Positions 21,079 to 30,612 of a stretch of DNA of 64,000 nt are shown here, piece by piece (positions within the stretch are counted from its first letter, which is position 1; each line of letters starts with the position of its first letter). A program made the translations under genes and the position numbers. The notes beneath the pieces were generated by a model. The model was not told the origin of the DNA. It saw only the letters and a program-made list of their open reading frames with translations, and made no database searches. Source of the stretch: Agrobacterium genomosp. 13 str. CFBP 6927 (lineage in GTDB: Bacteria > Pseudomonadota > Alphaproteobacteria > Rhizobiales > Rhizobiaceae); the NCBI GenBank assembly GCA_900012615.1, contig LT009756.1, positions 1,080,893-1,144,892 on the forward strand, read 5' to 3'.

Positions 21079-22269
21079 CTATTCGTTTGCCGTTACCGTC
21101 ACGCCGAGCATTTTCGGCAGGGTATTCGGCGCGCCCATGGCAGCGCCCATGATCATCGGGAACGGAACCGGCTTTTCCGGCTCTGCGGTGATCGAGAAGT
21201 TCTTCGGATTGTCGATATAGGTGTTGATCGCCGCCGACACCATGTTCTGCAATTCCGGAACGTTGAGCGAGGCCATCATGATCGGCGCCATGCCCTTGAT
21301 GGTCTGGGCAAGCTGGTCGCCCGTCATGCCCTGCTGGCTTGCCGCATAGTCGATGGCGCGCTTGGTGATGCTGGCGTCTTCGAAGCTGATTTCAGCGTTG
21401 ACGAAGGAAAGCTGCTGCATCAGGCCGAGCATGGCGAGGCTTGCTGCCTGGTCCGCCTGTTCCTTGTTCGGATTGGCGGCCTGCGCCTTCACCGTCTCCT
21501 GCATCGACTTGATGAAGTCGAGCGTGTAGCCGGAGAAGCCGAACGACATGTTGAGACGGCCGACATTGTCGAGGTCGATGGCATATTCTTCGACGTCGAT
21601 GGTGCCGGAGGCCACTTCCCAGCTGCCGCTCATGGTCATGTCGCCGGAAAGCGCCTGCAGATTGAGCTTTTCAATCGCGTCCTTCGTGCCGGGATCGGTC
21701 ACTTCGCTGAGATCGGCCTTGAAGCCGGATGCGTCGAGTTCGAAACCGATAGAAGCCTTGTCGTCGCTGACGGACATGGTTGCGGTGCTTTCCTCGAGCG
21801 AGAAAGCCGGCTTGCCGTCGATGGAAACGGAAACCGGACCGCTATGCGCTTCGTCGTAGAACATCAGCGCATCGATGGTGCCGGTGGTCGCATCGCCCGG
21901 AATGACGAGGCCCGACATGTAGATGTCGCTTGCCTTGATCTCCACATTTTCCTGCTTGTAGTCGATATTATCGAAGCGGGCGTTCTTGATCTTGTAGCCG
22001 CCGTTGTTTTCCTCGACGCCTTCGAGCGTCACATTGCCGACCGGGATCTTCTTGGCCGGATCGGCGGCCGCGTTGAAGGTCACGCTGTTCAGGGTCACCG
22101 TCGAGCCGTTGACGGCGACGGAACCGGCAGCGATCTCGCCGCCCTGCGCGGCATAGGCCGCATTGATCTTCTTCAGCACATCCCCGCCATCCAGCGCGAA
22201 GGCCGGTGCCGAAAGCGTAAGAAGCGCGGCACTCGCGAAAAGAACCTGCCGGGTGGATTTCAGTCTCAT
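21079..22269 (-). CDS. Periplasmic hypothetical protein
   Basis: 396 residues with a cleavable signal peptide (MRLKSTRQVLFASAALLTLS, cleavage after SAPAFA). The mature part is rich in short beta-strand-like segments (SVAVNGSTVTLNSVTFNA, GNVTLEGVEENNGGYKIKNA, FDNIDYKQENVEIKASDIYM), suggesting a repetitive beta-structure, followed by a helical part at about 260-350. Proteins of this type are common and uncharacterised in Rhizobiales. No enzyme motif was seen. It diverges from parC across about 230 bp. Confidence 0.8.
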   Translation of the reverse strand: MRLKSTRQVLFASAALLTLSAPAFALDGGDVLKKINAAYAAQGGEIAAGSVAVNGSTVTLNSVTFNAAADPAKKIPVGNVTLEGVEENNGGYKIKNARFDNIDYKQENVEIKASDIYMSGLVIPGDATTGTIDALMFYDEAHSGPVSVSIDGKPAFSLEESTATMSVSDDKASIGFELDASGFKADLSEVTDPGTKDAIEKLNLQALSGDMTMSGSWEVASGTIDVEEYAIDLDNVGRLNMSFGFSGYTLDFIKSMQETVKAQAANPNKEQADQAASLAMLGLMQQLSFVNAEISFEDASITKRAIDYAASQQGMTGDQLAQTIKGMAPIMMASLNVPELQNMVSAAINTYIDNPKNFSITAEPEKPVPFPMIMGAAMGAPNTLPKMLGVTVTANE

Positions 22270-22498
22270 GATGTTTCTTCCCTCAACGTACGGCTGTGCA
22301 CCGTGTCCGAATTCGAATGGTGATACTTATATTCGCGATTATTCAAAGGTCTATAGGATTTAGATCGATTCCCATGACGGCGGCATTGCGGCATCTGCAA
22401 CGCGGTTAACAAAAAACAGTATGAAAGAGTTGCTTTCATCCACAGGGCAGACCCCCGAATTTCTTGCCGGGAATCGGCATTTCCGCTAGTCAAGCACC

Positions 22499-24751
22499 AT
22501 GGGAAAAAATCTTGTACCTCCGTCAGGCGGAGACGATAACATTCATCCGGTCGATTTGAAGGCGGCGCTTGAAGAGCGCTACCTCGCTTACGCCTTGTCC
22601 ACGATCATGCATCGTGCGCTGCCGGATGTGCGCGACGGCCTGAAGCCGGTTCACCGCCGCATCATTCATGCCATGAGTGAAATGGGCATTCGCCCCAACT
22701 CGGCCTTCAAGAAATGCGCCCGTATCGTCGGTGACGTGATCGGTAAATTCCATCCGCATGGCGACCAGTCTGTCTATGATGCGCTGGTGCGTCTCGCGCA
22801 GGATTTCTCCCAGCGTTATCCGATTGTCGACGGGCAGGGCAACTTCGGCAATATCGATGGCGACGGCGCCGCCGCCTATCGTTACACCGAAGCGCGCATG
22901 ACCGAGGTTGCGGCGCTGCTGCTCGAGGGGATCGGCGAAGATGCGGTGGATTTCCGCGCCACCTATAACGAAGAAGACGAGGAACCGGTCGTCCTGCCGG
23001 GCGCATTCCCCAATCTGCTCGCCAACGGCGCCTCCGGCATTGCGGTGGGCATGGCGACGTCGATCCCGCCGCACAACGCCCATGAACTTTGCGACGCGGC
23101 GCTTTACCTCATCAAGCATCCCGATGCGACGGTTGAAAAGCTGGTGGAATTCATTCCCGGCCCCGACCTGCCGACGGGCGGTGTGATCGTTGAGAGCCGT
23201 GAGAATATTCTCGATGCCTATAAGACCGGTCGTGGCGGTTTCCGCGTGCGCGCCAAATGGGAGACTGAAGATCTCGGCCGCGGCGGTTACCAGATCGTCA
23301 TCACCGAAATCCCCTTCCAGGTGCAGAAATCGCGCCTGATCGAGAAGATCGCCGAGCTGCTGATTGCCCGCAAGCTGCCGCTTCTCGAGGATATTCGCGA
23401 CGAATCGGCCGAAGACGTGCGCATCGTGCTGGTGCCGAAGAGCCGCACCGTCGATGCGACGCTGCTGATGGAATCGCTGTTCCGCCTGTCCGACCTCGAA
23501 AGCCGCCTGCCGCTCAACATGAACGTGCTGTCGCTCGGCAAGGTGCCGAAGGTGATGGCGCTGAACGAGGTGTTGAGCGAGTGGCTGGCGCACCGCAAGG
23601 ATGTGCTGGTCCGCCGTTCCCGCCACCGTCTGGCGGCCATCGACCGCAGGCTCGAGATTCTCGGTGGCCTGCTCGTCGCTTATCTCAATCTCGATGAAGT
23701 CATCCGCATCATCCGCGAGGAGGATGAGCCGAAACAGGTGATGATGGCCAAGTGGTCGCTCACCGACAATCAGGCCGAAGCCATCCTCAACATGCGGCTG
23801 CGCAATCTGCGCAAGCTGGAGGAATTCGAAATCCGCAAGGAGTTCGATGAACTCAGCAGCGAAAAGGCCGAGATCGAGGCGCTGCTCGCTTCCGATGACA
23901 AGCAATGGCAGACCGTCGCCTGGGAAATCGGCGAGGTCAAAAAGAAATATGCCAAGGCAACCGAGATCGGCCGCCGCCGCACGCAGTTCGCGGATGCGCC
24001 GGATGCCGATATCGAGGCCATCCAGCAGGCGATGATCGAAAAGGAACCGGTCACCATCGTCATCTCGCAGAAGGGCTGGATCCGGGCGCTGAAGGGACAC
24101 ATGTCCGATACCTCGTCTCTCACCTTCAAGGAAGGCGACGGACCGAAACTGGCCTTCCCGGCGCAGACGACGGACAAGCTGCTGCTGCTGACGACAGGCG
24201 GCAAGGCCTATACGCTCGGCGCAGACAAGCTGCCGGGCGGTCGCGGCCATGGCGAGCCGATCCGTATCATGGTCGACATGGAAAACGATCAGGACATCCT
24301 GACCGCCTTCGTGCACGATCCATCGCGCAAGTTGCTGCTCGTCTCCACGGCCGGCAATGGTTTCATCGTGCCCGAGAGCGAAATGGTCGCGAATACCCGC
24401 AAGGGCAAGCAGATCATGAATGTCTCGATGCCGGATGAAGCCAAGCTCGCCGTGCCGGTCACGGGCGACCATGTCGCCGTCGTCGGCGAAAATCGGAAGC
24501 TCCTGGCCTTCCCGCTTTCGCAGGTGCCGGAAATGTCGCGCGGCAAGGGCGTGCGCCTGCAGCGCTACAAGGATGGCGGCGTCGTTGACGTGAAATGTTT
24601 CGCGCTCGCTGAGGGCTTGTCATGGTCCGACACGGCCGGCCGTCTGTTCAACAAGGTGGGTGAGGAATTGCGCGAATGGCTGGCCGACCGTGCCACTGTT
24701 GGCCGCACCGTGCCGAAGGGCTTTCCGCGCAGCGGGAAATTTGGCGGGTAA
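22499..24751 (+). CDS. parC: DNA topoisomerase IV subunit A
   Basis: 750-residue type IIA topoisomerase subunit that decatenates daughter chromosomes with ParE. The active-site Tyr lies in [15 protein letters not shown], with [10 protein letters not shown] before it; the breakage-reunion domain is followed by a short beta-pinwheel tail with few repeats, which indicates ParC rather than GyrA. The quinolone-pocket stretch reads [17 protein letters not shown], with Gln where E. coli ParC has Ser80 and Asp where it has Glu84. A hairpin follows the stop. Confidence 0.95.
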   Translation: MGKNLVPPSGGDDNIHPVDLKAALEERYLAYALSTIMHRALPDVRDGLKPVHRRIIHAMSEMGIRPNSAFKKCARIVGDVIGKFHPHGDQSVYDALVRLAQDFSQRYPIVDGQGNFGNIDGDGAAAYRYTEARMTEVAALLLEGIGEDAVDFRATYNEEDEEPVVLPGAFPNLLANGASGIAVGMATSIPPHNAHELCDAALYLIKHPDATVEKLVEFIPGPDLPTGGVIVESRENILDAYKTGRGGFRVRAKWETEDLGRGGYQIVITEIPFQVQKSRLIEKIAELLIARKLPLLEDIRDESAEDVRIVLVPKSRTVDATLLMESLFRLSDLESRLPLNMNVLSLGKVPKVMALNEVLSEWLAHRKDVLVRRSRHRLAAIDRRLEILGGLLVAYLNLDEVIRIIREEDEPKQVMMAKWSLTDNQAEAILNMRLRNLRKLEEFEIRKEFDELSSEKAEIEALLASDDKQWQTVAWEIGEVKKKYAKATEIGRRRTQFADAPDADIEAIQQAMIEKEPVTIVISQKGWIRALKGHMSDTSSLTFKEGDGPKLAFPAQTTDKLLLLTTGGKAYTLGADKLPGGRGHGEPIRIMVDMENDQDILTAFVHDPSRKLLLVSTAGNGFIVPESEMVANTRKGKQIMNVSMPDEAKLAVPVTGDHVAVVGENRKLLAFPLSQVPEMSRGKGVRLQRYKDGGVVDVKCFALAEGLSWSDTAGRLFNKVGEELREWLADRATVGRTVPKGFPRSGKFGG

Positions 24752-24761
24752 TACGTAAATG

Positions 24762-24788
24762 ACGTTCCCGGTTGCAAAGCCGGGACGT
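24762..24788 (+). terminator. Probable terminator of parC
   Basis: Near-perfect inverted arms ACGTTCCCGG/CCGGGACGT, with one unpaired T, are followed by a short CTTTCC tract. It lies 10 bases after the parC stop and before the convergent bpt gene. The U-tract is weak. Confidence 0.55.
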
Positions 24789-24840
24789 CTTTCCTGCTTT
24801 ACTTCAAGAGCTCAGCATTCGCTGAGGCGTTAACGAGAGT

Positions 24841-25599
24841 TCATTTTTCTTCGGGGTGGTAAACCTCCCACCCGCGCGGCGTCAGATGCTCCTGCGGATG
24901 GTAGCGGGTCTTGTAGCCCATCTTTTCCGAACCATCGACCCAGTAGCCGAGATAGACATGCGGCAGGCCAAGTGCGCGGGTGCGGGTGATGTGATCGATG
25001 ATCATGAAGGTGCCGAGCGAGCGTTTTTCAAGATCGGGATTGAAGAAGGAATAGACCATCGAGAGGCCATCGCTCATCACATCGCTGAGCGCCACGGCCA
25101 GAAGTTCGCCGCGCTTGCTGGAATCGATGCCGGAGCCGGGCTCGCGCACGCGATATTCGATGATGCGGGTATTCACATGCGTGTCTTCCACCATGATCGC
25201 ATAGTCCAGCGCCGACATGTCGGACATGCCGCCCGACTGGTGGCGGTGGTCGAGATAGCGGCGAAACAGGGCGAATTGTTCGGTGGAGGGCTCGGCGGCA
25301 TGAACCGTGGCGACGACGTCCCTGTTGGCGGCCAGAACGCGCCGCATCGATTTCGTCGGCTGGAACTGTTCGGTCAGGATACGCACGGAGACGCAGGCGC
25401 GGCAGTTTTCGCAGGCCGGGCGATAGGCGATGTTCTGCGAGCGCCTGAAACCGCCCTGGGTCAGAAGATCGTTCATTTCCGAAGCGCGCGGGCCGACCAG
25501 ATGGGTGAAGACCTTCCGCTCCATCTGGTTCGGCAGATAGGGGCAGGTGGCCGGCGCCGTAAGATAGAATTGGGGAGAGGGCGTCGCCTGCGTGTTCAT
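24841..25599 (-). CDS. bpt: Aspartate/glutamate leucyl- (or arginyl-) tRNA-protein transferase
   Basis: 252-residue aminoacyl-tRNA-protein transferase of the ATE fold, which adds Leu (Bpt) or Arg to proteins with acidic N-termini, marking them for ClpAP in the bacterial N-degron pathway. Conserved features are the Cys cluster [19 protein letters not shown], and in the C-terminal half [18 protein letters not shown] and [18 protein letters not shown]. The ATG at 25599 begins at the family N-terminus [20 protein letters not shown]. Bacterial homologues tested biochemically transfer leucine; donor specificity here is by family only. Confidence 0.93.
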   Translation of the reverse strand: MNTQATPSPQFYLTAPATCPYLPNQMERKVFTHLVGPRASEMNDLLTQGGFRRSQNIAYRPACENCRACVSVRILTEQFQPTKSMRRVLAANRDVVATVHAAEPSTEQFALFRRYLDHRHQSGGMSDMSALDYAIMVEDTHVNTRIIEYRVREPGSGIDSSKRGELLAVALSDVMSDGLSMVYSFFNPDLEKRSLGTFMIIDHITRTRALGLPHVYLGYWVDGSEKMGYKTRYHPQEHLTPRGWEVYHPEEK

Positions 25600-25777
25600 C
25601 GAACCGTGATCGCCTCCTGCGTCTGTTATGAAAGCGCGCCGCGATTTCACGGGGTTGGCGGCGGCGCTTCAAGCGACATGCATAATGTCACAGAATGGCA
25701 AAATGCCGGAAAACGTCAACTGCGAGATGCGGCATTTGCGGGGTTTGAAAGCCACGTTTGCGTGGCTTTCCGCAATA

Positions 25778-26236
25778 TCAGCGCGTTCTGACGATGACGG
25801 TGCCGAGCAGGAAGTCGTGAACGAGGCGCGAACGCTCGGTAAACAGGCCTGCAAGCAGGATCAGCGGCGTCAAAACCGAGTTGATGACCCAGAAAAGCAC
25901 GATGTGAACGGTCGACAGCAGGAAATCGATTCGCCGCCCGTCCATCCGCGCCATGGCTATCCCCATCGCCCGCATGCCGGGGGTCGCCTGCGAGGGGCCG
26001 CCGAGCGTCATGCCGAAATAAAGCACCGCAACGATGACGAACAGCGCCGGATAGAGGAAGAAGCCGAGGCCGAGGGTAATCACGCCAAGAAAGAAGACGA
26101 TCACAGCTGCCGGAATGCACAACAGGAGAACAATCGCATAATCGATCAGGAACGCGAAGACCCGCCGGCTCAGGACGCCGCTATAGGCGCGCCAGTCATC
26201 CGGTGCGGCATAGGTGGGGTTCTGGTCGAGGCTCAT
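25778..26236 (-). CDS. RDD family membrane protein
   Basis: 152-residue protein with the RDD domain: YSGVLSRRVFAFLIDYAIVL carries the Arg and Asp-Asp-type N-terminal motif (here R...D), and a second domain motif follows in QATPGMRAMGIAMARMDGRR. Three hydrophobic segments are evident. Some RDD proteins act in Na+/H+ exchange or osmotic stress; no role can be assigned here. It is separated from bpt by about 180 bp and from hemB by about 100 bp. Confidence 0.85.
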   Translation of the reverse strand: MSLDQNPTYAAPDDWRAYSGVLSRRVFAFLIDYAIVLLLCIPAAVIVFFLGVITLGLGFFLYPALFVIVAVLYFGMTLGGPSQATPGMRAMGIAMARMDGRRIDFLLSTVHIVLFWVINSVLTPLILLAGLFTERSRLVHDFLLGTVIVRTR

Positions 26237-26333
26237 CGGTCGTTTTCTCCTGAGAAGGCATGACAGCGCGGCATCAGTGCCGTGTCAGCAGACAATATGG
26301 GAAGAAAACGACCGAATACAATAAGTGCGGGCC

Positions 26334-27347
26334 TCAGCCCTTTGCCAGTTTGCGTGCGGCCTCGATGGCGAAATAGGTCAGAACGCCATCGCAACCGGCA
26401 CGCTTGAAACAGAGAAGCGTTTCCATCATCACGCGCTCGCCATCGATCCAGCCGTTCATCGCGGCTGCCTTGATCTGGGTATATTCGCCGGACACCTGAT
26501 AGGCGAAGGTCGGCAGGCCGAAATTCTCCTTCAGCCGCCAGCAGATGTCGAGATAGGGCAGGCCGGGCTTGACCATCAGCATATCCGCGCCTTCCTCCAC
26601 GTCGAGAGCGGCGTCGCGGATTGCCTCCATGCCGTTGGCGGGGCTGATGTAATAGCTGTTCTTGTCGCCCTTCAGCAGGCCGGCGGTGGAGATGGCCTCG
26701 CGATAGGGGCCGTAATAACCGGAAGCGAATTTCGTCGCATAGGACATGATGCCGACATTCTGGTGTCCGGCGGCATCGAGACCGCGACGGATGGCGCCGA
26801 TCCGGCCATCCATCATCTCCGATGGAGAAATAATGTCCGATCCGGCTTCCGCCTGAAGGATCGCCGCCTTGATAATCTGTTCCACAGTCTCGTCATTGAC
26901 GATCTCGTCGCCGCGCAGAATGCCGTCATGGCCGTGGCTGGTGAAAGGGTCGAGCGCAACGTCGGTGATCACGCCGATATTGGGAACGGCTTTCTTGACG
27001 GCGATGGTTGCCTGATTGATGAGATTATTCGCCTCGAGTGCGTTGGAACCGGTCTCGTCGCGCAGCTCCATTTCGATGTTCGGGAAGGTAGCAATTGCCG
27101 GAATGCCGAGATCGGCGGCCTCTTTCGCGGCTTCCACCAGTTTGTCGACGCTCATCCGGTTGACGCCCGGCATCGCCGGAATGGGATCGAGAATATTGCT
27201 GCCTGGTACGATGAAGACCGGCCAGATGAGATCGTCGACGGTGAGGCGGCTTTCCTGCACCAGACGGCGCGTCCAATCCGCCTTGCGATTGCGCCGCATG
27301 CGGCGATGGCCGGTGATCTCGTCGACCAGATGCGTTTTGTCCTGCAT
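26334..27347 (-). CDS. hemB: Delta-aminolevulinic acid dehydratase (porphobilinogen synthase)
   Basis: Condenses two 5-aminolevulinates to porphobilinogen in heme synthesis. The 337-residue protein has the Schiff-base Lys in LMVKPGLPYLD and the second catalytic Lys in SYATKFASGYYGPY. The metal loop reads TDVALDPFTSHGHDGIL: the three zinc-binding Cys of the yeast/E. coli type are replaced by Ala/Asp, which indicates the Mg/K-dependent alphaproteobacterial form. The ATG at 27347 gives the normal N-terminus; an extension to 27464 is unlikely. Confidence 0.97.
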   Translation of the reverse strand: MQDKTHLVDEITGHRRMRRNRKADWTRRLVQESRLTVDDLIWPVFIVPGSNILDPIPAMPGVNRMSVDKLVEAAKEAADLGIPAIATFPNIEMELRDETGSNALEANNLINQATIAVKKAVPNIGVITDVALDPFTSHGHDGILRGDEIVNDETVEQIIKAAILQAEAGSDIISPSEMMDGRIGAIRRGLDAAGHQNVGIMSYATKFASGYYGPYREAISTAGLLKGDKNSYYISPANGMEAIRDAALDVEEGADMLMVKPGLPYLDICWRLKENFGLPTFAYQVSGEYTQIKAAAMNGWIDGERVMMETLLCFKRAGCDGVLTYFAIEAARKLAKG

Positions 27348-27520
27348 GTAAGAATGTCCTTCGATCAAATTTGGAAAGCTGCATAGCATGAAGCTTGGCC
27401 CATGCGAATGCGACAATCTTCCCTCATCGGCGTCCCGCACCGGCGTGATGTTTTGACAAGGCAAGCCGTGGAATTCAATATGGGCTGGTCGCCCGTTCGT
27501 CGAGACCGTATCTTCCGGCC

Positions 27521-27958
27521 ATGGAACCTGATTCTCAACCTCTGCCGAAGCGTCCGCTTACGGAAATCCTCTTTCTGGTCTTCATGAGGCTGGTCGCGGT
27601 CTCCTGTTTCTGGTTTGGCCTGCAATATTGGGCGATGCTGACGGGATATTCGCTGGGCGGGCAAGGCCGGTTCGACATGCTGAACCTGCCATGGCGGGTG
27701 GCGGGCAGTGCACTGGCGGTCATTTTCCCGGTTGCGGCACTCGGCCTCTGGCTCGGCGCCTCCTGGGGGGCGGTCATCTGGGTCATGGGCGCGGGCGCGC
27801 AGATCGCCATGTACAAGGTGTGGCCGCATATCTTCGGCGCCAACACGCTGGTGCCCGTCATGCACGGTCTGGTGGCAACCATTTATATACTATTTCTGGT
27901 CGCTTTCTGGCTGGATCAGCGCCAAAATGAAGAGCGCGCAAGAATTGATTTACCATAA
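27521..27958 (+). CDS. Small four-helix membrane protein (DUF6163-like)
   Basis: 145 residues with four evident transmembrane helices (about 18-38, 58-80, 83-100, 110-130). The ends are charged and cytosolic (MEPDSQPLPKRPLTE and RQNEERARIDLP). The pattern around FWFGLQYWAMLTGYSL and GAVIWVMGAGAQIAMYKVWP resembles the rhizobial DUF6163 family. No function is known. It diverges from hemB and is followed by an AT-rich stretch leading to ldtR. Confidence 0.75.
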   Translation: MEPDSQPLPKRPLTEILFLVFMRLVAVSCFWFGLQYWAMLTGYSLGGQGRFDMLNLPWRVAGSALAVIFPVAALGLWLGASWGAVIWVMGAGAQIAMYKVWPHIFGANTLVPVMHGLVATIYILFLVAFWLDQRQNEERARIDLP

Positions 27959-28084
27959 GAATAAAGCAATTCGGCCTGATTTTGGGCTGTATTTCAAGGC
28001 TAAGATATTGATTTATAATAGATTTGCCTGAGGCATTCCCGCTTCGCCACAAGTTGGGCCCTCCGGGGGAAATGCAGGTAACCA

Positions 28085-28131
28085 TTTGTTAATCGTAGCT
28101 TTTAAGTAGAATTTTATGCGCATTGATTAGG
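28085..28131 (+). promoter_or_regulatory. Putative control region of ldtR, with elements shared with ldtP
   Basis: The AT-rich segment upstream of ldtR contains TTTGTTAATC (28085-28094) and ATTGATTAGG (28122-28131). Both recur upstream of ldtP as an identical 10-mer and as ATTGATTTAGG. Shared operators or promoter parts would fit LdtR controlling both genes. Function is inferred. Confidence 0.4.
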
Positions 28132-28189
28132 TTCTCACTCAAGGCGGGAGACAAACAAACACACCGCCAGACAAAACAGTGAGGCAGTC

Positions 28190-28702
28190 ATGATCAATAG
28201 CAAAGTTAAGCCCCAGGCCGTTGTTGCCGATGCACATGAAGATACCATCCGCTCGCTCTACATGGAGTCGCTGCACCTGGTGGAACGTCTCCACCGCCGC
28301 CTCCTCGATGTCATCAAGGATGAGTTCGACCGTCAGGGTCGCGATGACGTCAACGCCGTTCAGGCCCTGCTGCTGTTCAACATCGGCAATTCCGAACTGA
28401 CGGCCGGCGAGCTTCGTTCGCGTGGTTATTACCTCGGCTCGAACGTCTCCTATAACGTCAAGAAGCTGGTCGATCTCGGTCTCATCAACCACCAGCGCTC
28501 GCGTGTCGACCGCCGCTCGGTCCGCATCAGCCTGACGGAGAAGGGCCAGGAAATCGCCGAAACGGTTGCCCGCCTTTATGAACGCCACGTCGGGTCGATC
28601 GAAAAGGTCGGCGGCATCGGCACCGGTGAGTTCTCCGAAATGAACAAGCTGCTGCAGCGCCTCGATCGCTTCTGGAACGACTCGATCGCCTATCGCCTGT
28701 AA
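28190..28702 (+). CDS. ldtR: MarR-family winged-helix regulator LdtR
   Basis: 170-residue transcription factor. The winged helix is at about residues 55-120, with the recognition segment GELRSRGYYLGSNVSYNVKKLVDLGL and the wing QRSRVDRRSVRISLTEKG. The length and the downstream L,D-transpeptidase gene match LdtR, studied in Liberibacter and Sinorhizobium as the activator of ldtP and of envelope and motility traits, and responsive to small molecules such as phloretin. It is followed by a weak hairpin and a 374-bp gap before ldtP, so the two genes probably have separate promoters. Confidence 0.9.
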   Translation: MINSKVKPQAVVADAHEDTIRSLYMESLHLVERLHRRLLDVIKDEFDRQGRDDVNAVQALLLFNIGNSELTAGELRSRGYYLGSNVSYNVKKLVDLGLINHQRSRVDRRSVRISLTEKGQEIAETVARLYERHVGSIEKVGGIGTGEFSEMNKLLQRLDRFWNDSIAYRL

Positions 28703-29076
28703 TACCGCGACGGTTTCACTGTTTAAGCCGGGGGCATCCTTTTGCTCCCGGCTTGCGGATTCCGAACGTCGCCGCCACGCGCTTTTGCCTGTCAAGCCCA
28801 TCCCTTTATCGAGCCTTCGCACTGTTTTTCAGGCGAACAAAGCTTCGTGAGAATAGGGCCGTGACACGAATCGGCCATATTGATATGGGACCGGCAAGGG
28901 CGAAGGAGCCGGCTGTTTCTCCTGCTGTCGCGGCAAGTCCCGACTGTTCTGCCAGACAATAGCGCCCAGCGGATGGGTATTGAGTATCACCAGCCGGCAG
29001 GCACGTTATACGTGTTTGTTAATCATATTGATTTAGGCATTGTTGAGAATGCCGAACAAAGTGGCTGGTAGGTAGA
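28703..29076 (+). promoter_or_regulatory. Gene-free region between ldtR and ldtP with putative LdtR-type sites
   Basis: No convincing ORF in 374 bases. It begins with an inverted repeat AAGCCGGG/CCCGGCTT (28725-28754) without a U-tract, a weak ldtR terminator. Near the ldtP end are CACGT-TAT-ACGTG (29002-29014), TTTGTTAATC (29015-29024) and ATTGATTTAGG (29027-29037), just 40-75 bases before the ldtP ATG. The last two elements echo those upstream of ldtR. Confidence 0.45.
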
Positions 29077-30408
29077 ATGACAAAGAAATCCGTTTCCGAT
29101 TCCGTATCGCGCCGCGCGCTTCTGCGTTCGGCCGTTTCCGTTGGCGCCGCCGCGCTTGCCGCGCCGGCCTTTGCGCAGAACGCGCTCAACGATCTCATGG
29201 GCTCTTCGCGCCGCGGCAACTGGGATGACCAGTTCGACGCCAATACGTCGCGTTCCGCCGTGGGCGTCGTTTCCAACAATCCGGTTCTCGGACGCGAAGC
29301 GCCTGTCTATATGCAGCAGGCGATCATGCAATATCAGCAGATCGTGCAGAATGGCGGCTGGCCGGACGTGCCCGCCACCCAGCAGCGCCTTCAGATCGGC
29401 GTTTCCGACCCATCCGTGCAGGCACTCCGCCAGCGCCTGATGGTTTCGGGTGACCTGCCGCGCGAAGCCGGCATTTCCAGCGCTTTCGATTCCTATGTCG
29501 ACGGTGCGCTGAAGCGCTTCCAGGCCCGCCACGGCCTTCCGGCCGATGGCGTCAGCGGCGAATACACCACGAAGGCGCTCAATGTTTCGGCTCAGATCCG
29601 TCTGGCGCAGCTGCAGACCAACCTCGTGCGCATCCAGTCCATGTCCGGCGATCTCGGCCAGCGCCACCTGATGGTGAATATCCCGGCCGCGGCCATCGAA
29701 GCCGTTGAAAACGAACGCGTCGTGCTGCGCAACACGGCCGTTGTCGGCCGCGCCAGCCGCCCAACCCATGTCATCAATTCCAAGATCTACGAAGTCATTC
29801 TCAACCCCTACTGGACAGCGCCGCGCTCGATCGTCGAAAAGGACATCGTGCCGCTGATGCAGAAGGACCCGACCTATCTGGAGCGGAACAATATCCGCCT
29901 CATCGACGGCAAGGGACAGGAAGTTTCGCCGACCGCGGTCGACTGGTTCGCGCCGAAGGCGCCGAACCTGATGTTCCGTCAGGACCCCGGCAAGATCAAC
30001 GCCATGTCGTCGACGAAGATCAACTTCCACAATCCGAACAACGAATATATGCACGACACGCCGCAGCAGGGCCTGTTCAACAAGCTGATGCGGTTTGAAT
30101 CCTCCGGCTGCGTGCGCGTGCAGAACGTGCGCGACCTCACGAGCTGGCTGCTGCGCGACACGCCCGGCTGGTCTCGTCAGGAAATGGAACGTGTCATCGC
30201 CACCCGCGTCAACACGCCGATCAAGCTGGCGCAGGAAGTTCCCGTTTATTTCGTCTACATCACCGCATGGTCGGCGAAGGACGGCGTGGTGCAGTTCCGT
30301 GATGACATCTATGAGAAGGATGGCAACGCCGAACTGGCGCTGAACACCACGAGCGGCATGGAGCAGCCGGCCGGCGCTGTGGACGACGACCTGTTGCCGC
30401 GCAACTGA
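29077..30408 (+). CDS. ldtP: L,D-transpeptidase LdtP (YcbB-like, Tat-exported)
   Basis: 443-residue peptidoglycan cross-linking enzyme. The N-terminus carries a twin-arginine signal (SRRALLRSAVSVGAAALAAP, cleavage after AFA). A peptidoglycan-binding segment follows (VDGALKRFQARHGLPADGVSG), then a YkuD catalytic domain. The catalytic Cys lies in FESSGCVRVQNVRDL; the usual HGC is SGC here, so the His one residue before is replaced by Ser, as in some YcbB-type proteins. In Liberibacter the orthologue is the target of LdtR. A strong terminator follows. Confidence 0.9.
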   Translation: MTKKSVSDSVSRRALLRSAVSVGAAALAAPAFAQNALNDLMGSSRRGNWDDQFDANTSRSAVGVVSNNPVLGREAPVYMQQAIMQYQQIVQNGGWPDVPATQQRLQIGVSDPSVQALRQRLMVSGDLPREAGISSAFDSYVDGALKRFQARHGLPADGVSGEYTTKALNVSAQIRLAQLQTNLVRIQSMSGDLGQRHLMVNIPAAAIEAVENERVVLRNTAVVGRASRPTHVINSKIYEVILNPYWTAPRSIVEKDIVPLMQKDPTYLERNNIRLIDGKGQEVSPTAVDWFAPKAPNLMFRQDPGKINAMSSTKINFHNPNNEYMHDTPQQGLFNKLMRFESSGCVRVQNVRDLTSWLLRDTPGWSRQEMERVIATRVNTPIKLAQEVPVYFVYITAWSAKDGVVQFRDDIYEKDGNAELALNTTSGMEQPAGAVDDDLLPRN

Positions 30409-30440
30409 TCTCTGCCATCGAATTTACCCGTAAATGAAAG

Positions 30441-30466
30441 GCCGCGCCCTGCCGGGCGCGGCTTTT
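30441..30466 (+). terminator. Rho-independent terminator of ldtP
   Basis: Nine-base arms GCCGCGCCC/GGGCGCGGC (30441-30449, 30454-30462) with a 4-base loop are followed by TTTTCCTCTTTTT. It lies about 30 bases after the stop codon. Confidence 0.9.
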
Positions 30467-30612
30467 CCTCTTTTTACTGCTGCTTTTGAAAAAACAACTG
30501 TCGTTTTTTGTCGCAACGTCGCAGTTTGACGGGCAAATCTCGCAGCCCGTATTGCTCTTGTCCGGGCAGGGCGCTAAGACGCCATCGCATTACTGTTTCA
30601 GGAGCCTTCACC

